DNA from: Schistosoma haematobium
Taxonomy: Eukaryota; Platyhelminthes; Trematoda; Strigeidida; Schistosomatidae
Length of the DNA: 64,000 nt
Reading direction: 5' to 3'
Assembly: GCF_000699445.3 (NCBI RefSeq)
Contig: NC_067201.1
Location: 11,339,501-11,403,500, forward strand
In this document: positions 1-9,872 of the stretch, one piece after another
How the letters are laid out: each line of letters begins with the position of its first letter
How positions within the stretch are numbered: position 1 is the first letter of the stretch
Translations under genes and position numbers: made by a program
The notes under the pieces: model-generated
What the model was told of the DNA's origin: nothing
Databases searched by the model: none
What the model saw: only the letters and a program-made list of their open reading frames with translations

Positions 1-65
1 TACACTAAATTTACTAGGACCATCTATGATTGACAATAAAGATTTAAGTTGAATTCAATTATATC

Positions 66-78
66 AAACTGCTCACAA
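66..78. repeat. Target-site duplication, left copy
   Basis: AAACTGCTCACAA is repeated perfectly at 403-415, immediately outside the 79-402 insert. A 13-bp duplication fits target-primed reverse transcription by a LINE. Confidence 0.75.
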
Positions 79-402
79 CTCCCCCTGGAGCTCCTCTAGG
101 TCTACCACTGGTTGCAAGAGCAGATAAAGGAGAAGGGTTGGGCATGAGGTTAGTAATCCCATCCCTTAAAAAACTAACCCGCTAAAAAACGCCAACCAGA
201 AAAATAATTCAAACCATTTAAACTCTACCCTGGGAGTTAGAAGGTCTTCATTTAGAGGAGTTATGACGCTTCACGGTGAAAGCTGAGTTCCTACGGAAGT
301 CATGAGGCTGATGCCCCTTCTGAAAACCAGAGCAATCATTAATTTAATATACTGATCGGCGGCCAATGCTCCACTGGGAGTAACAGGCGTAAAGAAGTAA
401 GT
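79..402 (+). mobile_element. Non-autonomous RTE-derived retroposon with perfect 13-bp target duplication
   Basis: A 324-bp insert lies between two perfect copies of AAACTGCTCACAA (66-78 and 403-415). It starts with a GC-rich 5' UTR-like stretch (CTCCCCCTGGAGCTCC). It runs to about 335 and then jumps directly to a block around 361-402 that matches the last ~45 bp of the RT pseudogene at 40979-41020 (GGCC-ATGCTCCA, GGAGTAACAGGC, then TAAGTAAGT-like end). It is therefore an internally deleted copy that keeps both ends of an RTE-type LINE and has no coding capacity. Borrowing of the LINE's ends for mobilisation in trans is inference. The duplication and the match to the RT element's 3' end are visible in the window. 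Confidence 0.75.
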
Positions 403-415
403 AAACTGCTCACAA
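403..415. repeat. Target-site duplication, right copy
   Basis: Second perfect copy of the 13-bp sequence at 66-78. It directly follows the TAAGTAAGT-like 3' end of the insert. Confidence 0.75.
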
Positions 416-1428
416 ACAAAAGAGGAACTTGAGATCTCAGGATGAAAACTTAATATAAATATGTTTTATGGGTTTATTTGAATATATAACATTTCTTTAG
501 TGAAAATAAAAGCTGAACTCTAGTATTTAAGAGTTTAGAAAAGATACAGTAAGATTAATATCACATTAAATTGCTACTTTTTATCTGTCTTATGATTATA
601 AAAGTTAACAGTTAAATTCCAATACTGATTACAATAAAAGGAATAAGGAACTAATGTCATTACTTTCATGAATGAGAGCTATATCAGGCTTGTTTTATAG
701 ATCCTGAAAATCACTATATCATACGATGATCATTATGATCAAATACCTAAGGTTATGTATTACTGGCAGTTAGTCACTAGTATAAACTAACTCCATTTAC
801 AGAATGTTGTTGTAGTAGTCCTAGTAACAATGTAATTTGCTAGTTATCAAACATTACAGTCCATACAATAGATGCACATTAGCCTTGTGCTATACAACTT
901 ATCCTCTAGAACCTTATTCCTTGAAATGTAAGGATATGTTAGCAAATACAAGCACTAAAAAATTGGTTTGAATCGATCATCCTAAGAAAAAATGATGGTT
1001 TACATTTGTTCTTCTTAAAAAAAGGGTCGTCATTGTCTGTGTAAGATGCCATAAACACATCCTATGCTGGAGGTCATTAATGTGCCTTTATCATCCATAT
1101 TTTTGTCCTCATGCATATTCCGTAAATGTTGGTATTGATGTAGGTTTCTGGTTAACTTAATGATTAATGAGAGCATGAATGTAAAGTGCGAATAACATTT
1201 AATACGATGTTTTTACTTGGTTTTCATACGTTTCATCTCTGCGTAACATCTTTGTTTTTACCTCCTTATAGTTCTGTTCTAAATTCAGCTAAGATGAATC
1301 ACTACTTTATTTCTCGTTTAATTAGTTGATAATTTCATCATTTCACTGGAATGCTACTAATATTAACAACTGGTTTTTCATTGTAATAATGTGAATGTAA
1401 CATAAACAATTTTCATATTTGAATAAGT
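416..1428. other. AT-rich non-coding stretch
   Basis: No open frame of note, no recognised repeat and no tRNA-like or ribozyme motif. It is probably intronic or intergenic host DNA. Confidence 0.5.
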
Positions 1429-1436
1429 AATCTTGA

Positions 1437-1573
1437 AAGAAACTCCGCCTATAGCTCTTCTATGGTTTGTGTCAGTCCTAAGCTCGGGTAACAGGAAGAA
1501 GGTTGGACATGAGATCAGCAACTCCATCCGATAGAAAACAACTTTGTTAATAAATAAAAAAAACACTGACCAG
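1437..1573 (+). mobile_element. RTE 5'-UTR-only mini-element
   Basis: A diverged copy of the 5' UTR-like block seen at 79-215 and 29367-29506 (CTCCGCCTATAGC; a GAAGAAGGTTGGACATGAG segment; end ACTGACCAG). The 8-bp word AATCTTGA stands at 1429-1436 and again at 1574-1581, so it may be a target duplication. An 8-bp match can arise by chance. No LINE 3' part is visible. Confidence 0.5.
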
Positions 1574-1820
1574 AATCTTGACAGTATGTCACTGGATTAA
1601 TTCACTGTCATAAAACACGTATTTCAATCGATAAAAAAAACCAATAACCCAGTCAAAATAAGTTTTATTTGTTGTTTTCTTCACATAGTGATAAATCTGT
1701 TTTATGATGTAATTTTATAATACACTTAATGGTAACAGATTAACAGACCTGTTTTCAAGTGAAATAAATTAATCGGAGTTATTTTTCTATCGAATTTTCA
1801 AAATGTCAACTTATGTAAAA

Positions 1821-2182
1821 GTAATTTCAGTAGTTGAGATCATGAGTCAATTGAAGCTAGACCATGATGGAAAACCTGGAAACACTGGATGGTCGTTTCG
1901 CTCTATTGTGAGACTCCTCAGCAGTGCATATCCATGGTCCTGCCTAGCGAGATTCCAAACCAGCACCTATCAGTCTCGCGCGCGAACGCTTAACCTCTAA
2001 ACCATTGAGAAGGTCGGCATCCAACGGTGTTAATGTTTAATTTCAACTAATCCACGAAATTGAGCGACTCATCCACCATTGTTTTCAGTGAGTTACTGTC
2101 TCACAACAGAACTAGTTGAACTCCATTGGTCACTGCGTCACACTAGAACTCCAGGAAATATTTCTTGAAGACAGTCACTAGT
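1821..2182 (-). mobile_element. Family A hammerhead/tRNA-like SINE, near full length
   Basis: Read on the minus strand: upstream region, tRNA-like head with degenerate boxes A and B, a hammerhead core starting CTGAGGA, then the conserved 3' part ending ATGATCTCAACTACTGAAAT. This copy is diverged: its GAAA segment reads GCGAAA and its tRNA-like head has decayed. It abuts a plus-strand piece at 2183, forming a head-to-head pair. Confidence 0.8.
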
Positions 2183-2365
2183 CCTGGGTTCGAATCTCGC
2201 GAGGTGGGACCGTGGATTCGCACTGCTGAGGAGTCCCATAATAGGATGATACGGCCGTCCAGTGCTTCAAAGTTTTCCATGGTTGTCTAGTTTCAATTGA
2301 CTTATGATCTCAACTATTAAAAAACTCCTATACTATCCCCAAAAGCCTCTTCTGATGTTAATCAT
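2183..2365 (+). mobile_element. Family A SINE, 5'-truncated at box B
   Basis: Begins at CCTGGGTTCGAATC, the box-B-like element of the tRNA-like head. It continues through GCACTG-CTGAGGA-GTCC to the usual 3' end and the CCTCTTCTGAT tail region. The GAAA core is damaged (GATACGG). It directly follows the minus-strand copy ending at 2182. Confidence 0.8.
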
Positions 2366-2769
2366 ATTTATTAGTTATATATATATATATATACAGCTTC
2401 ATAGCAGACTGTTGAAAAATGACCCCTTTAAATTTCATGCTTCTAATGTTTTGAAAAGAGTTATAAACTTTGTAGTACATTCAAATTAGTGACGGACTGA
2501 GATGGTCTTTATTAGTATGTAAACACACTATAAACTATTAACATTTAATAAGTGGTACACAGTCAGCTAATTGAACCTTAACTAATTCTAAATTAACGAA
2601 TTACTTATTTAATACAATAATTAATATAAAGACTCATAGATTATTTGCCTTTAAATATGATTCTCATACTATTGCAACGTACACTAACTCAAAAATCTAT
2701 ACAAAAGTATGATTTGTCCTAGAAAGTTTCATTTACAATATTCTTAAAAAAATGAAACAAAAATCCATA

Positions 2770-3015
2770 ATTGTTAAAGGCATTGTAGTGAACAAAAACA
2801 TTAGTGGGAACAACCGAATGTATTTGAATACAAAATTACAGAATGCCTGTTTCAAACTTGATTGTCCTATCGTTTCTACATCAATCATTCTCTCTTTTCG
2901 TTCTCTTCTTTTCGATCTTAACATTCCACAACCAGACATTTCATTTTCGATTGACAATACATACTACTTATGTCTGTCGACATCAGTAGCACAGATCACA
3001 GCATTACAATTTGAA
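2770..3015 (+). repeat. Family C interspersed repeat ending in a hairpin
   Basis: Member of a ~250-bp family, with relatives at 6725, 19177, 46497, 52097 and 61628. It carries the AAATTACAGAATGC block and near its end an inverted repeat (CTACTTATGTC / GACATCAGTAG) followed by a CACAGATCACAG-like terminus. No convincing coding capacity. Family identity is unknown to me. Confidence 0.6.
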
Positions 3016-3019
3016 TTGT

Positions 3020-4245
3020 GCGGTACGCAGCTGTAGAGAAAATAATTTTTACCCATATGTTTACTTTTGATACAAATTAATTAGTGACTACATTTTTTCA
3101 CTCATACTCATATGAGCAAAGAATAGCAGTGAAACGATCTAATTTATGATCACTGATATAAATATAGTTACACAACCCCTGACATGAAACTTACTGGAAG
3201 GGCATAGAGGATATTCTAAGATTGTCAAGAAATTTCAGATCAGTCAGTCATCATTATGAACATCCAAATAGATCTTATTTATCAATGCATACGAAAAAGA
3301 TCCGTTATACAATTATTGCCTAACTAAACAAAATTGTCAATTCAAATTCAAGGACAATAGGAAAAAACGTAAAGAAAAATAACCATTCAGAAATAAGGTA
3401 ACCACAACAAATTGATTGAAAACTTATGAAATAACTAAGAGGTTTACCTCTGTATAAATTAAATATTGATGATGTTCTGCTGAACGACGATGAAAGCTAC
3501 ATATTTCAACCAATCTAGATTACAGAACAAGGCAACATCGAATCGAATCGAACTAACTTTATACTACTATGTTTGTCACACTACTTAAGACTTTTTCTAA
3601 AAAAAGAAATTATATTAAGGAAACACTAACTCATCTATTCTCATTAAATATCTGTCAAAAATATTAAATTTTGGTATCATATCACACAGATTGAACAATA
3701 ATTAAAGAGTAAACTTAAACATCGACTTATCCTATCTTATCATTAACAATTGGATATAATCTATCAATGATAAACATAGAAAATCAGATTACACACACAT
3801 ATATACAAATAAATATAACATGAAAATAATAACAATGAAAAGTTAATAAAATTTGTATTGAATGAATATAAAATAATACCAATTTTCTTTTAGTGTTTCT
3901 TTTCTCGTTTGTTTTTCTTTATTTTCTGATGATTTTATTGTTTTTGTATTTCTAGCACATACACACGCACACACATATACATATACACCACACACGTATA
4001 CAACAGACACACATATGATAATGAATGACAGTTTGATGATATTTTAATGTACATGATTAAAAAAAGGGGGAGGGGAAAACAAATCAGAATCGAGATGAAG
4101 AGGATACGTTAGTTGATAAGTGAAGAGTACACAGGGCAATGGAGGAGATAATGAAAGGAAGACAATGAATACCTTATATTCCATTAAATATTTCATCAGA
4201 ACTATCTAATATTCTCAGAATGGGTTTTGTGGAGATTTTTTAGAA
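3020..4245. other. AT-rich spacer with a CA-rich microsatellite
   Basis: No gene is supported. A CA/TA-rich simple repeat runs from about 3959 to 4015. The sequence is otherwise low-complexity AT-rich DNA. Confidence 0.5.
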
Positions 4246-4521
4246 ATTTCACAGATTGAAATCATGAGTCAGTTGAAGCTAGACCACCATTGAAAACCTG
4301 GAAGCACTGGACGGCCGTTTCGTCCTAGTATGGGACTCCTCAGCAGTGCGCATCCACGATCCCGCACCACGTGGGGCTCGAACCCAGGACCTACTGGCTT
4401 CGCGCGCGAGCACTTAACCACTAGACCACTGAGCCGGCATCCAACGGTGTTAATGTCTAACTTCAACCAATCCACGAAGTTGCGCCACCGTACACCATTG
4501 TCTTCAGTGAGTTCCTATCTC
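4246..4521 (-). mobile_element. Family A SINE, left member of a perfect palindrome
   Basis: Well-preserved minus-strand copy with upstream region, tRNA-like head, hammerhead and 3' part. Bases 4246-4491 are the exact reverse complement of 4522-4767. Bases 4492-4521 are its further upstream part and form the 30-bp spacer of the palindrome. Confidence 0.85.
4304..4349 (-). ncRNA. Type I hammerhead ribozyme (family A), mirror copy
   Basis: Exact reverse complement of the hammerhead at 4664-4709, with the same core and stems. A transcript across both would carry one ribozyme sense and one antisense. Confidence 0.7.
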
Positions 4522-4767
4522 ACGGTGGCGCAACTTCGTGGATTGGTTGAAGTTAGACATTAACACCGTTGGATGCCGGCTCAGTGGTCTAGTGGTTAAG
4601 TGCTCGCGCGCGAAGCCAGTAGGTCCTGGGTTCGAGCCCCACGTGGTGCGGGATCGTGGATGCGCACTGCTGAGGAGTCCCATACTAGGACGAAACGGCC
4701 GTCCAGTGCTTCCAGGTTTTCAATGGTGGTCTAGCTTCAACTGACTCATGATTTCAATCTGTGAAAT
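4522..4767 (+). mobile_element. Family A SINE, right member of a perfect palindrome
   Basis: In order: GGCGCAACTTCGTGG region, tRNA-like head (box A-like GGCTCAGTGGTCTAGTGG, box B-like GGGTTCGAGCCCC), hammerhead at 4664-4709, then the conserved CTTCCAGGTTTTCAATGG 3' part ending ACTCATGATTTCAATCTG. The head looks like a degenerate RNA polymerase III internal promoter. This is the best-preserved family A copy in the window. Confidence 0.85.
4664..4709 (+). ncRNA. Type I hammerhead ribozyme (family A)
   Basis: GCACTG (4664-4669) can pair with CAGTGC (4704-4709) as stem I. CTGAGGA (4670-4676) is the first core strand. GTCC/GGAC closes stem II around a CATACTA loop. GAAA (4692-4695) is the second core strand. 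ACGG/CCGT is a four-pair stem III with no loop, and cleavage is predicted after GTC at 4703. The minimal stem III resembles the Smα ribozyme and may work best in a dimer. Activity is not proven by sequence. Confidence 0.75.
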
Positions 4768-5737
4768 ATCTAATATTCATTTGTTTTTTTTGTTTTTTGC
4801 GTGTATACATTAGTTCTAACCTTCACTTAGTATGTATTATTCACTTCCTGTGTTCATAAGTTTTTCTATTCTTTATTAAACAAATATAAAATTAAAAACT
4901 CTTTCATAAACATACAACACACTGGAAGATTTATACATTAGAAACAATTTGAACATATACAGATTATACTATAGGCAAACAAATGAACATGGTAACATTA
5001 AAATAAAACTATACATTGAATTGACCAAATAAGAACAAACAATATCGAAATGAAAATGAAAACTTTACAAAAAAAATCTAACTAAAAAATATGGGTTAAT
5101 AATCAATATTGCGTTTCCTTTTTAATTGACAGTTGAATTTATAATAAAACGTTTTTTTCTTCTTTGAATACGAGTTCTGTTTTTCATTTTTTTATTTTTT
5201 GTTCCTTTTTGGTACTTGATGTAGGTGTGTTTTTATGTATCTGATTCTTGACAGAAAAGAAAAGAAACAAACAAACAAAACACAAAACCTTTTACTTTGA
5301 TTTTTCTTTCAAACAAACAACCATAAGTTGGATTATGGTTTGATTATGAAACACAGGAATACTATACACAATGTAATTAAGTTTTAGTTTGTTTCTTCTT
5401 TTGTTGTTTTGTTTGTTTGTTTACTTATTTATTTTAACAACACCCTGGATAGTTATTTTGTATCTGAGAAAATTCCCATTTTACTTCAATATTTATTCAT
5501 CAAGGTACTTATACTTGTCAATTGTAAAATTAATCTTTAAAAAAAGACAACCCAGATACAATCTGTATTCTTGTTAATGATAAATATGAATTTATTTAAC
5601 AAATTTAGAGGGAGATTTTTTTATGGTAAAAAAAGTTTTTTGTTTTTTCAACTTTCATTCTGTTCACTTCTGATTTTTGTGATGAAAAAAGAAATTCGAT
5701 TATATGCCTACAGTTTTATAAATGTTATTGGTTGTAA
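4768..5737. other. AT-rich spacer
   Basis: Poly-T, poly-A and GTTT-rich low-complexity DNA. No supported gene or repeat family. Confidence 0.5.
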
Positions 5738-5799
5738 CTAAGCTAGGATTCTCGTCGTTCTAATAGTCAAATGGTTACACTGTAGAAATGCCAAGCTCT

Positions 5800-5800
5800 T

Positions 5801-5848
<48 letters not shown>
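5800..5848. repeat. (CT)n(AT)n compound microsatellite
   Basis: Pure dinucleotide tract, CT units followed by AT units. On the minus strand it lies directly after the DDASYY codons of the candidate third exon, where an Ig domain would normally place its second cysteine. Confidence 0.9.
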
Positions 5849-5849
5849 A

Positions 5850-5956
5850 TAAGATGCATCATCTTTAAATAAGTCCAAATGTTTAACGTTCAACGATAAG
5901 CCATTCTGTTCACGTCTAATTGATACTTTTGTACATGTACAGATATGTACAATCAC
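5850..5956 (-). CDS. Candidate third exon, Ig-like strands D-F
   Basis: On the minus strand an acceptor-like ACCAG precedes an open frame that is in phase with exon 2 (phase 0). It reads VIVHICTCTKVSIRREQNG followed by LSLNVKHLDLFKDDASYY, which resembles strands D-E-F of an immunoglobulin domain (L-x-L-x-V, then D-x-A-x-Y). A second possible acceptor would start it at 5983. The usual Trp and second Cys are not visible, and the frame then enters the microsatellite at 5848-5800. It could be a real exon damaged or extended by that tract, or a chance frame. Confidence 0.3.
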
Positions 5957-6219
5957 CTGGTATACATGTAAAACGACAAAAATCTGTTGTTGTACAATTA
6001 CATGTCAATCTGTTGTAGGATGACTAGTAACTACATATTTGATAAGTTTGAAAGCTGAATAAGACAATTATTTTAAAAAAGATATTTTTTAAAATAAAAT
6101 TTCTCTAATAAAACAGGCATTGGAGGATGGAAATAAAAGTTAATGAACGATTTAACAGTTCGATACTACAAACATTGCTAACACAAAATGTAATGAAATA
6201 ACTAACTAACATCACTTAC

Positions 6220-6578
6220 AAGATATGGACCTTTAGGTATTCGACATTTCAATTGTATTGTATCGCCAGTATTGTAACGCATGAATTTAATGCTTGAATT
6301 TGTAATACTTTTATGCTTGTTTTGTAGCTTCAAAAGATTTTTCTTCACATTATCGTTTTTATATTGGTTGTTATCTGTGGTTATCTGACTGATTTGAGCT
6401 ACTGAATGTGTATTACCGTTATTATTAACATTATCGTCATTATTGTTATCCTTAGTAGTATTATTATTATTAGCTTCAACAGACTGTGAACGTACATCTG
6501 TAGATGCTACTGTTGATATGTTATCATATTGTATGGTTGTGTTGTTCACTGACAAACTATAGTTAGAATAATTTACGT
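6220..6578 (-). CDS. Internal exon of a secreted or membrane Ig-like protein
   Basis: A 359-bp exon bounded on the minus strand by a pyrimidine-rich acceptor (TTTGTTTCTCTTACAG) and a strong donor (CTT|GTAAGT). It starts with two bases of a split codon and ends in phase 0. The encoded segment is an Asn-rich linker with several N-glycosylation sequons (NYS, NIS, NTT, NSS). It is followed by YNTGDTIQLKCRIPKGPYL, which looks like strand B and the first Cys of an Ig-like domain. The starting phase fits the exon at 28511-28772. I cannot assign the protein. Guidance receptors, FGFR-like receptors and cell-adhesion proteins are all possible. Confidence 0.6.
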
Positions 6579-6724
6579 CTGTAAGAGAAACAAAAAGAAC
6601 GAAACAGTGATTAATGTGATTCAGTAGCATTATAAAGAATTATAGCTAAATGATATGGCTAATTTAAAATGTTTCCATAAAATTTTAGAGTACAATCATT
6701 TTAAGTCTTCATATAGTGAATGAG

Positions 6725-6955
6725 ACTTGGTGAGGATAATCAATTTATTGTATAGTATCAAATTACAAAATGCTTTCGTAAAATATACATGCTTCATGAT
6801 TCTTTCAATTCTGTTGTTAATACAATTACTTTCTGTTTCCCTTCCTGTTCTTTTGAATTGAATCTTCTTAATATTCTGCTGGCATACATTACACTTCCTA
6901 TTGGTATCACATATTACTTATATCTGTCAACATAGGTAGCGTACATCACACTAAT
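6725..6955 (+). repeat. Family C interspersed repeat
   Basis: Shares AATCAATTTATTGT, AAATTACAAAATGC and the terminal hairpin region (TTACTTATATCTGTC / ACATAGGTAG, then GCGTACATCACAC) with the other copies. Non-coding. Confidence 0.6.
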
Positions 6956-7136
6956 ATCAGCATGATCTCAATGAATGAGAATATGGTCAGTTTATAAGAA
7001 AATAGAATTTCGTTCTGAAGTTTCCCAAGAAATGCCCTGATTATTATTGTAAATCTAAGCTTGTTTATCTAACTCACGTAAGTAGCTACAATAAAAATGA
7101 AAACGTAGTATTTGTCTAAATATCTGATTCTGTGGA

Positions 7137-7196
7137 TTAACTTTATCAAAACCGACCTAAGTTAGACAACTGTTGAAAACCAGGGATGGCCAACTA
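7137..7196 (-). mobile_element. Family A SINE 3' fragment
   Basis: Degraded 3' part (TTAGACAACTGTTGAAAACC) facing a plus-strand piece that begins about 35 bp further on. Confidence 0.45.
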
Positions 7197-7230
7197 CTTG
7201 GAATTAAACAAATAAACCATTAAATACAAG

Positions 7231-7392
7231 CTAAACGGCTGTTACTACGAGACGTAGTGGTCCTAAGTTCGATCATAGCCAGGGACTCAGATACATAGTG
7301 CTGAAGAGTCCTTTATTAGCACGAAACAGCTATTCAGTGATTTCACGTTTCTAACGGTTGTCTATCTTGGTGCAACTCGTGATCTCAAAAAT
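7231..7392 (+). mobile_element. Family A SINE, diverged
   Basis: Contains GCTGAAGAGTCC, GCACGAAACAGC and the 3' part TTCTAACGGTTGTC...CGTGATCTCAA. Strongly mutated. The hammerhead core is still recognisable, although stem II (GTCC versus GCAC) no longer pairs well. Confidence 0.55.
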
Positions 7393-7514
7393 ATTCAAAA
7401 CCCTACACAACTCTCCCCCCTCTTGAGTAATTTGTCATAAAACTATTAGTAAATAAACTCATTCCTACAAATTTAAAATACACATTATTAAATTCCGACT
7501 AATGTAAAATTTTA

Positions 7515-7856
7515 GTTGATGGATATGGAGAATCCACCTAGCAGAGTTGAAAAACCCTGATTCCAAACCTATGCTGCACATGGGTTCTAGAATTCTGCGG
7601 GAACAAATGGCGTATGAACCAATTATTCGTCACCGAATAACATGGAACTGCATCGCCTGATGTTGCTCCACTGCCTTATGGATCAGACTTTTGGGTCGAA
7701 CACTCCTGGCCTGATCCCCTAAAAGAACCACCTGCTTCGATCTGGACACTTGAGCAGTATTGCAGCTCTCACACAAATCGAATGATTTATGTGGCGCATA
7801 TATATTCAGTGTCCCTTTGTACCAATACTTATGTCTTCAAATAAATAAATAAATAA
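7515..7856 (+). mobile_element. Family E retroposon, 5'-truncated, (AAAT)n tail
   Basis: Matches the 526-bp element at 27159-27684 and the copy at 25070-25402. Recognisable blocks are GGAGAATCCACCTAG, CATGGAACTGCATCGCC and GTGTCCCTTTGTACCAATA, followed by a CAAATAAATAAATAAATAA tail. 5' truncation plus an A-rich tail is the usual product of LINE-style reverse transcription. Confidence 0.7.
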
Positions 7857-7859
7857 CTG

Positions 7860-8430
7860 AATTCCTAGTTATTCTTCCTGTTCCAATATATTATAATCTA
7901 CATATAATTATAAGGAATAATTTTGTTTAATAACACATTCAAACTTACACCTCTTTCATTATTGAATTAACTATTAGAATCAAGTATGTCTATATGCAGT
8001 ATACAAAATATGAATAGTTTAAAAGAACCTTAAACTAACTGTTCTATCAATAGCATTTATGATAATTTCCTTTTTAATTCATAAGGAATAAATTTGATAT
8101 TTTGTTACTATACAATATTCATGTAGCCTATTACTTATATTTAATTAAATGTCATATATCTTAGTTGAGCATTCTATCGATTATGTCATGTTTTCTTTTT
8201 TTTTGTTTTTTGTTTTTGAGTTAATTCATGGTAAAACTATAACAAATCCACCAACCTTTGCTTCAATGTGTAATACAGTGTGCAATACATTATGTGTAAA
8301 CTAAGCATTCAAAAAAGGTATTAACAGAATGTTAGTTTAAATTAATGGGATATATAACATAGATTATTTGTTGCTATCAGATGATTCTTGATTTAAAAAA
8401 GGATTCATTTGTTTATTTATATTCACAAAA
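7860..8430. other. AT-rich spacer
   Basis: No supported gene or repeat. One poly-T/GTTTT tract is present near 8190. Confidence 0.5.
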
Positions 8431-8436
8431 AGAAAT

Positions 8437-8725
8437 GGTGAGACTATAATTTATGGACAACCTTTGAGTGACTCTAGATTGACCTTGAGGGTGTCCATCT
8501 AATAACTAGGACCAAATGTGAGTTATAAACTTGTGTATGAAATTAGAATTATGATTTACAGTTGATGAATAAGGTTAGGAATTAGATTTAAGGTTTTCAT
8601 CACGAATTGACATCAACTATAATGTCACGAATCTATGTATCGAAATGGATAAGTGAATTTCGCGCCAAAATCCAAGACCTGTTATCTTATACGTCATTGA
8701 TTCGTCCATATATTATAGTCTCGTC
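8437..8725 (-). mobile_element. MITE (family M) with ~22-bp terminal inverted repeats
   Basis: Begins GGTGAGACTATAATTTATGG and ends with the near reverse complement (CGTCCATATATTATAGTCTC). The ~290-bp interior matches 17112-17406, 29593-29836 and 30277-30567 (blocks ATTGACATCAACTATAATG; GATTTAAGGTTTTCATCACG on this strand). It lacks coding capacity, so movement would need a transposase in trans. I see no clear target duplication. Confidence 0.65.
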
Positions 8726-9222
8726 GAAAGAAATCTCATGTCACCTTTCTCTTGTACTCTAAGTGACGTTTATTATTCGGAAACGATTACAACATTGTAG
8801 TTGAGTTACTTTTTTAGTGTACTTATCTTGTAGTTTACTAAAGAAAACAGTATGTGTATAAGACTAATGACTAGTTCAATATATAGTCTGATAAAAGTCC
8901 TTTACTATAAGATGCCTATAACTTATAATTATCCATTTAACTTACATTATACATGTATTCGAATCTTTATGATAATTATTTAATTAAATCAGTTCAAATA
9001 ATAAAAATACTCTCATTTTTATGAAATATTACAGTCCATTTCTGTATCGACGTAATCGTACATGTAAATGGTTATGCAATTTATTGTTATATAATACACC
9101 TATAACAGTTAAATTAACTGTTTTGAAATCATAATGAATAAAACGAATGAATAATTGAATACTTTTAGAAATTCTTAGTGTTTTTATTAGACAAAAATTC
9201 ATAAAACTTAATCGTATATTTT

Positions 9223-9357
9223 CAATCAATCCATGAAATTGAGCCAACGTACACCATTGTTTTGAGTGAGTTAGTATCTCACAACAGACCTAGTTGAATT
9301 CCACTGGTCCCTGCTTTTGACTAGAACTCCAAGAAACAGCTCTTGAAATCAGTCACG
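9223..9357 (-). mobile_element. Family A SINE, upstream part only
   Basis: Minus-strand piece covering CAATCCATGAAATTGAGCC to AAATCAGTCACG, the region normally upstream of the tRNA-like head. Joined head-to-head to the plus piece at 9358. Confidence 0.65.
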
Positions 9358-9512
9358 CAGGGCAGGATCGTGGGTGCACACTACTGAGAAGTCTCGTACT
9401 AGTACGAAACGGCCGTCCAGTGCTTCTAGGTTTTCCATGGTAGTCTAGCTTCAATTGACTCATGATTTCAACTATTGAAATTTCTAAAAAATCTCCACAA
9501 AACCCCTTCTAA
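9358..9512 (+). mobile_element. Family A SINE, starts just before the hammerhead
   Basis: Begins at GGCAGGATCGTGG. It retains a GAGAAGTC core variant, CGAAACGGCCGTCCAGTGC and the full 3' part to AAAACCCCTTCTAATCATA. The core has CTGAGAA in place of CTGAGGA, so the ribozyme is probably inactive. Confidence 0.7.
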
Positions 9513-9839
9513 TCATAATCGTATAGTTGAATATTATATTTTTATCACCTTAAACCTAATTATTGACATTAGTGGTTTTTTCTTTACATAGTCTTCTCAT
9601 AAACTAACAACACAATGATGATTAGAATAAATGTATAGAGAATAAGAGTACAGAGTTTATAGTTCTTCTGTTGTAAAGAAAACCAAAAGAAACTTACAAT
9701 ACAAAACCATCACTTTCTTATTTCTATCAGATCATTGATCTAAGTGAAGTTTTGTTACAATTAATCGTATTTTAAGAGAAAGATGGAGAAAATTCTGATT
9801 AATATTGATTACTAGTTTCATACATGTTATACGAAGAAA

Positions 9840-9872
<33 letters not shown>

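Noticed and set aside
3431..3540. A possible short exon on the minus strand ending at a GTAAAC donor
   Set aside because: The frame that fits the donor is closed by stops near the only acceptor, and the phase does not fit exon 2.
4575..4655. A real tRNA gene
   Set aside because: Boxes A and B are recognisable, but the cloverleaf arms do not pair as in a tRNA and the segment always occurs as the head of the repeat. Same for family B at 48430-48500.
4269..4744. Two identical 68-residue open frames on opposite strands
   Set aside because: They are the same SINE read on both arms of the palindrome, and the frame crosses the tRNA-like head and ribozyme. Not a protein gene.
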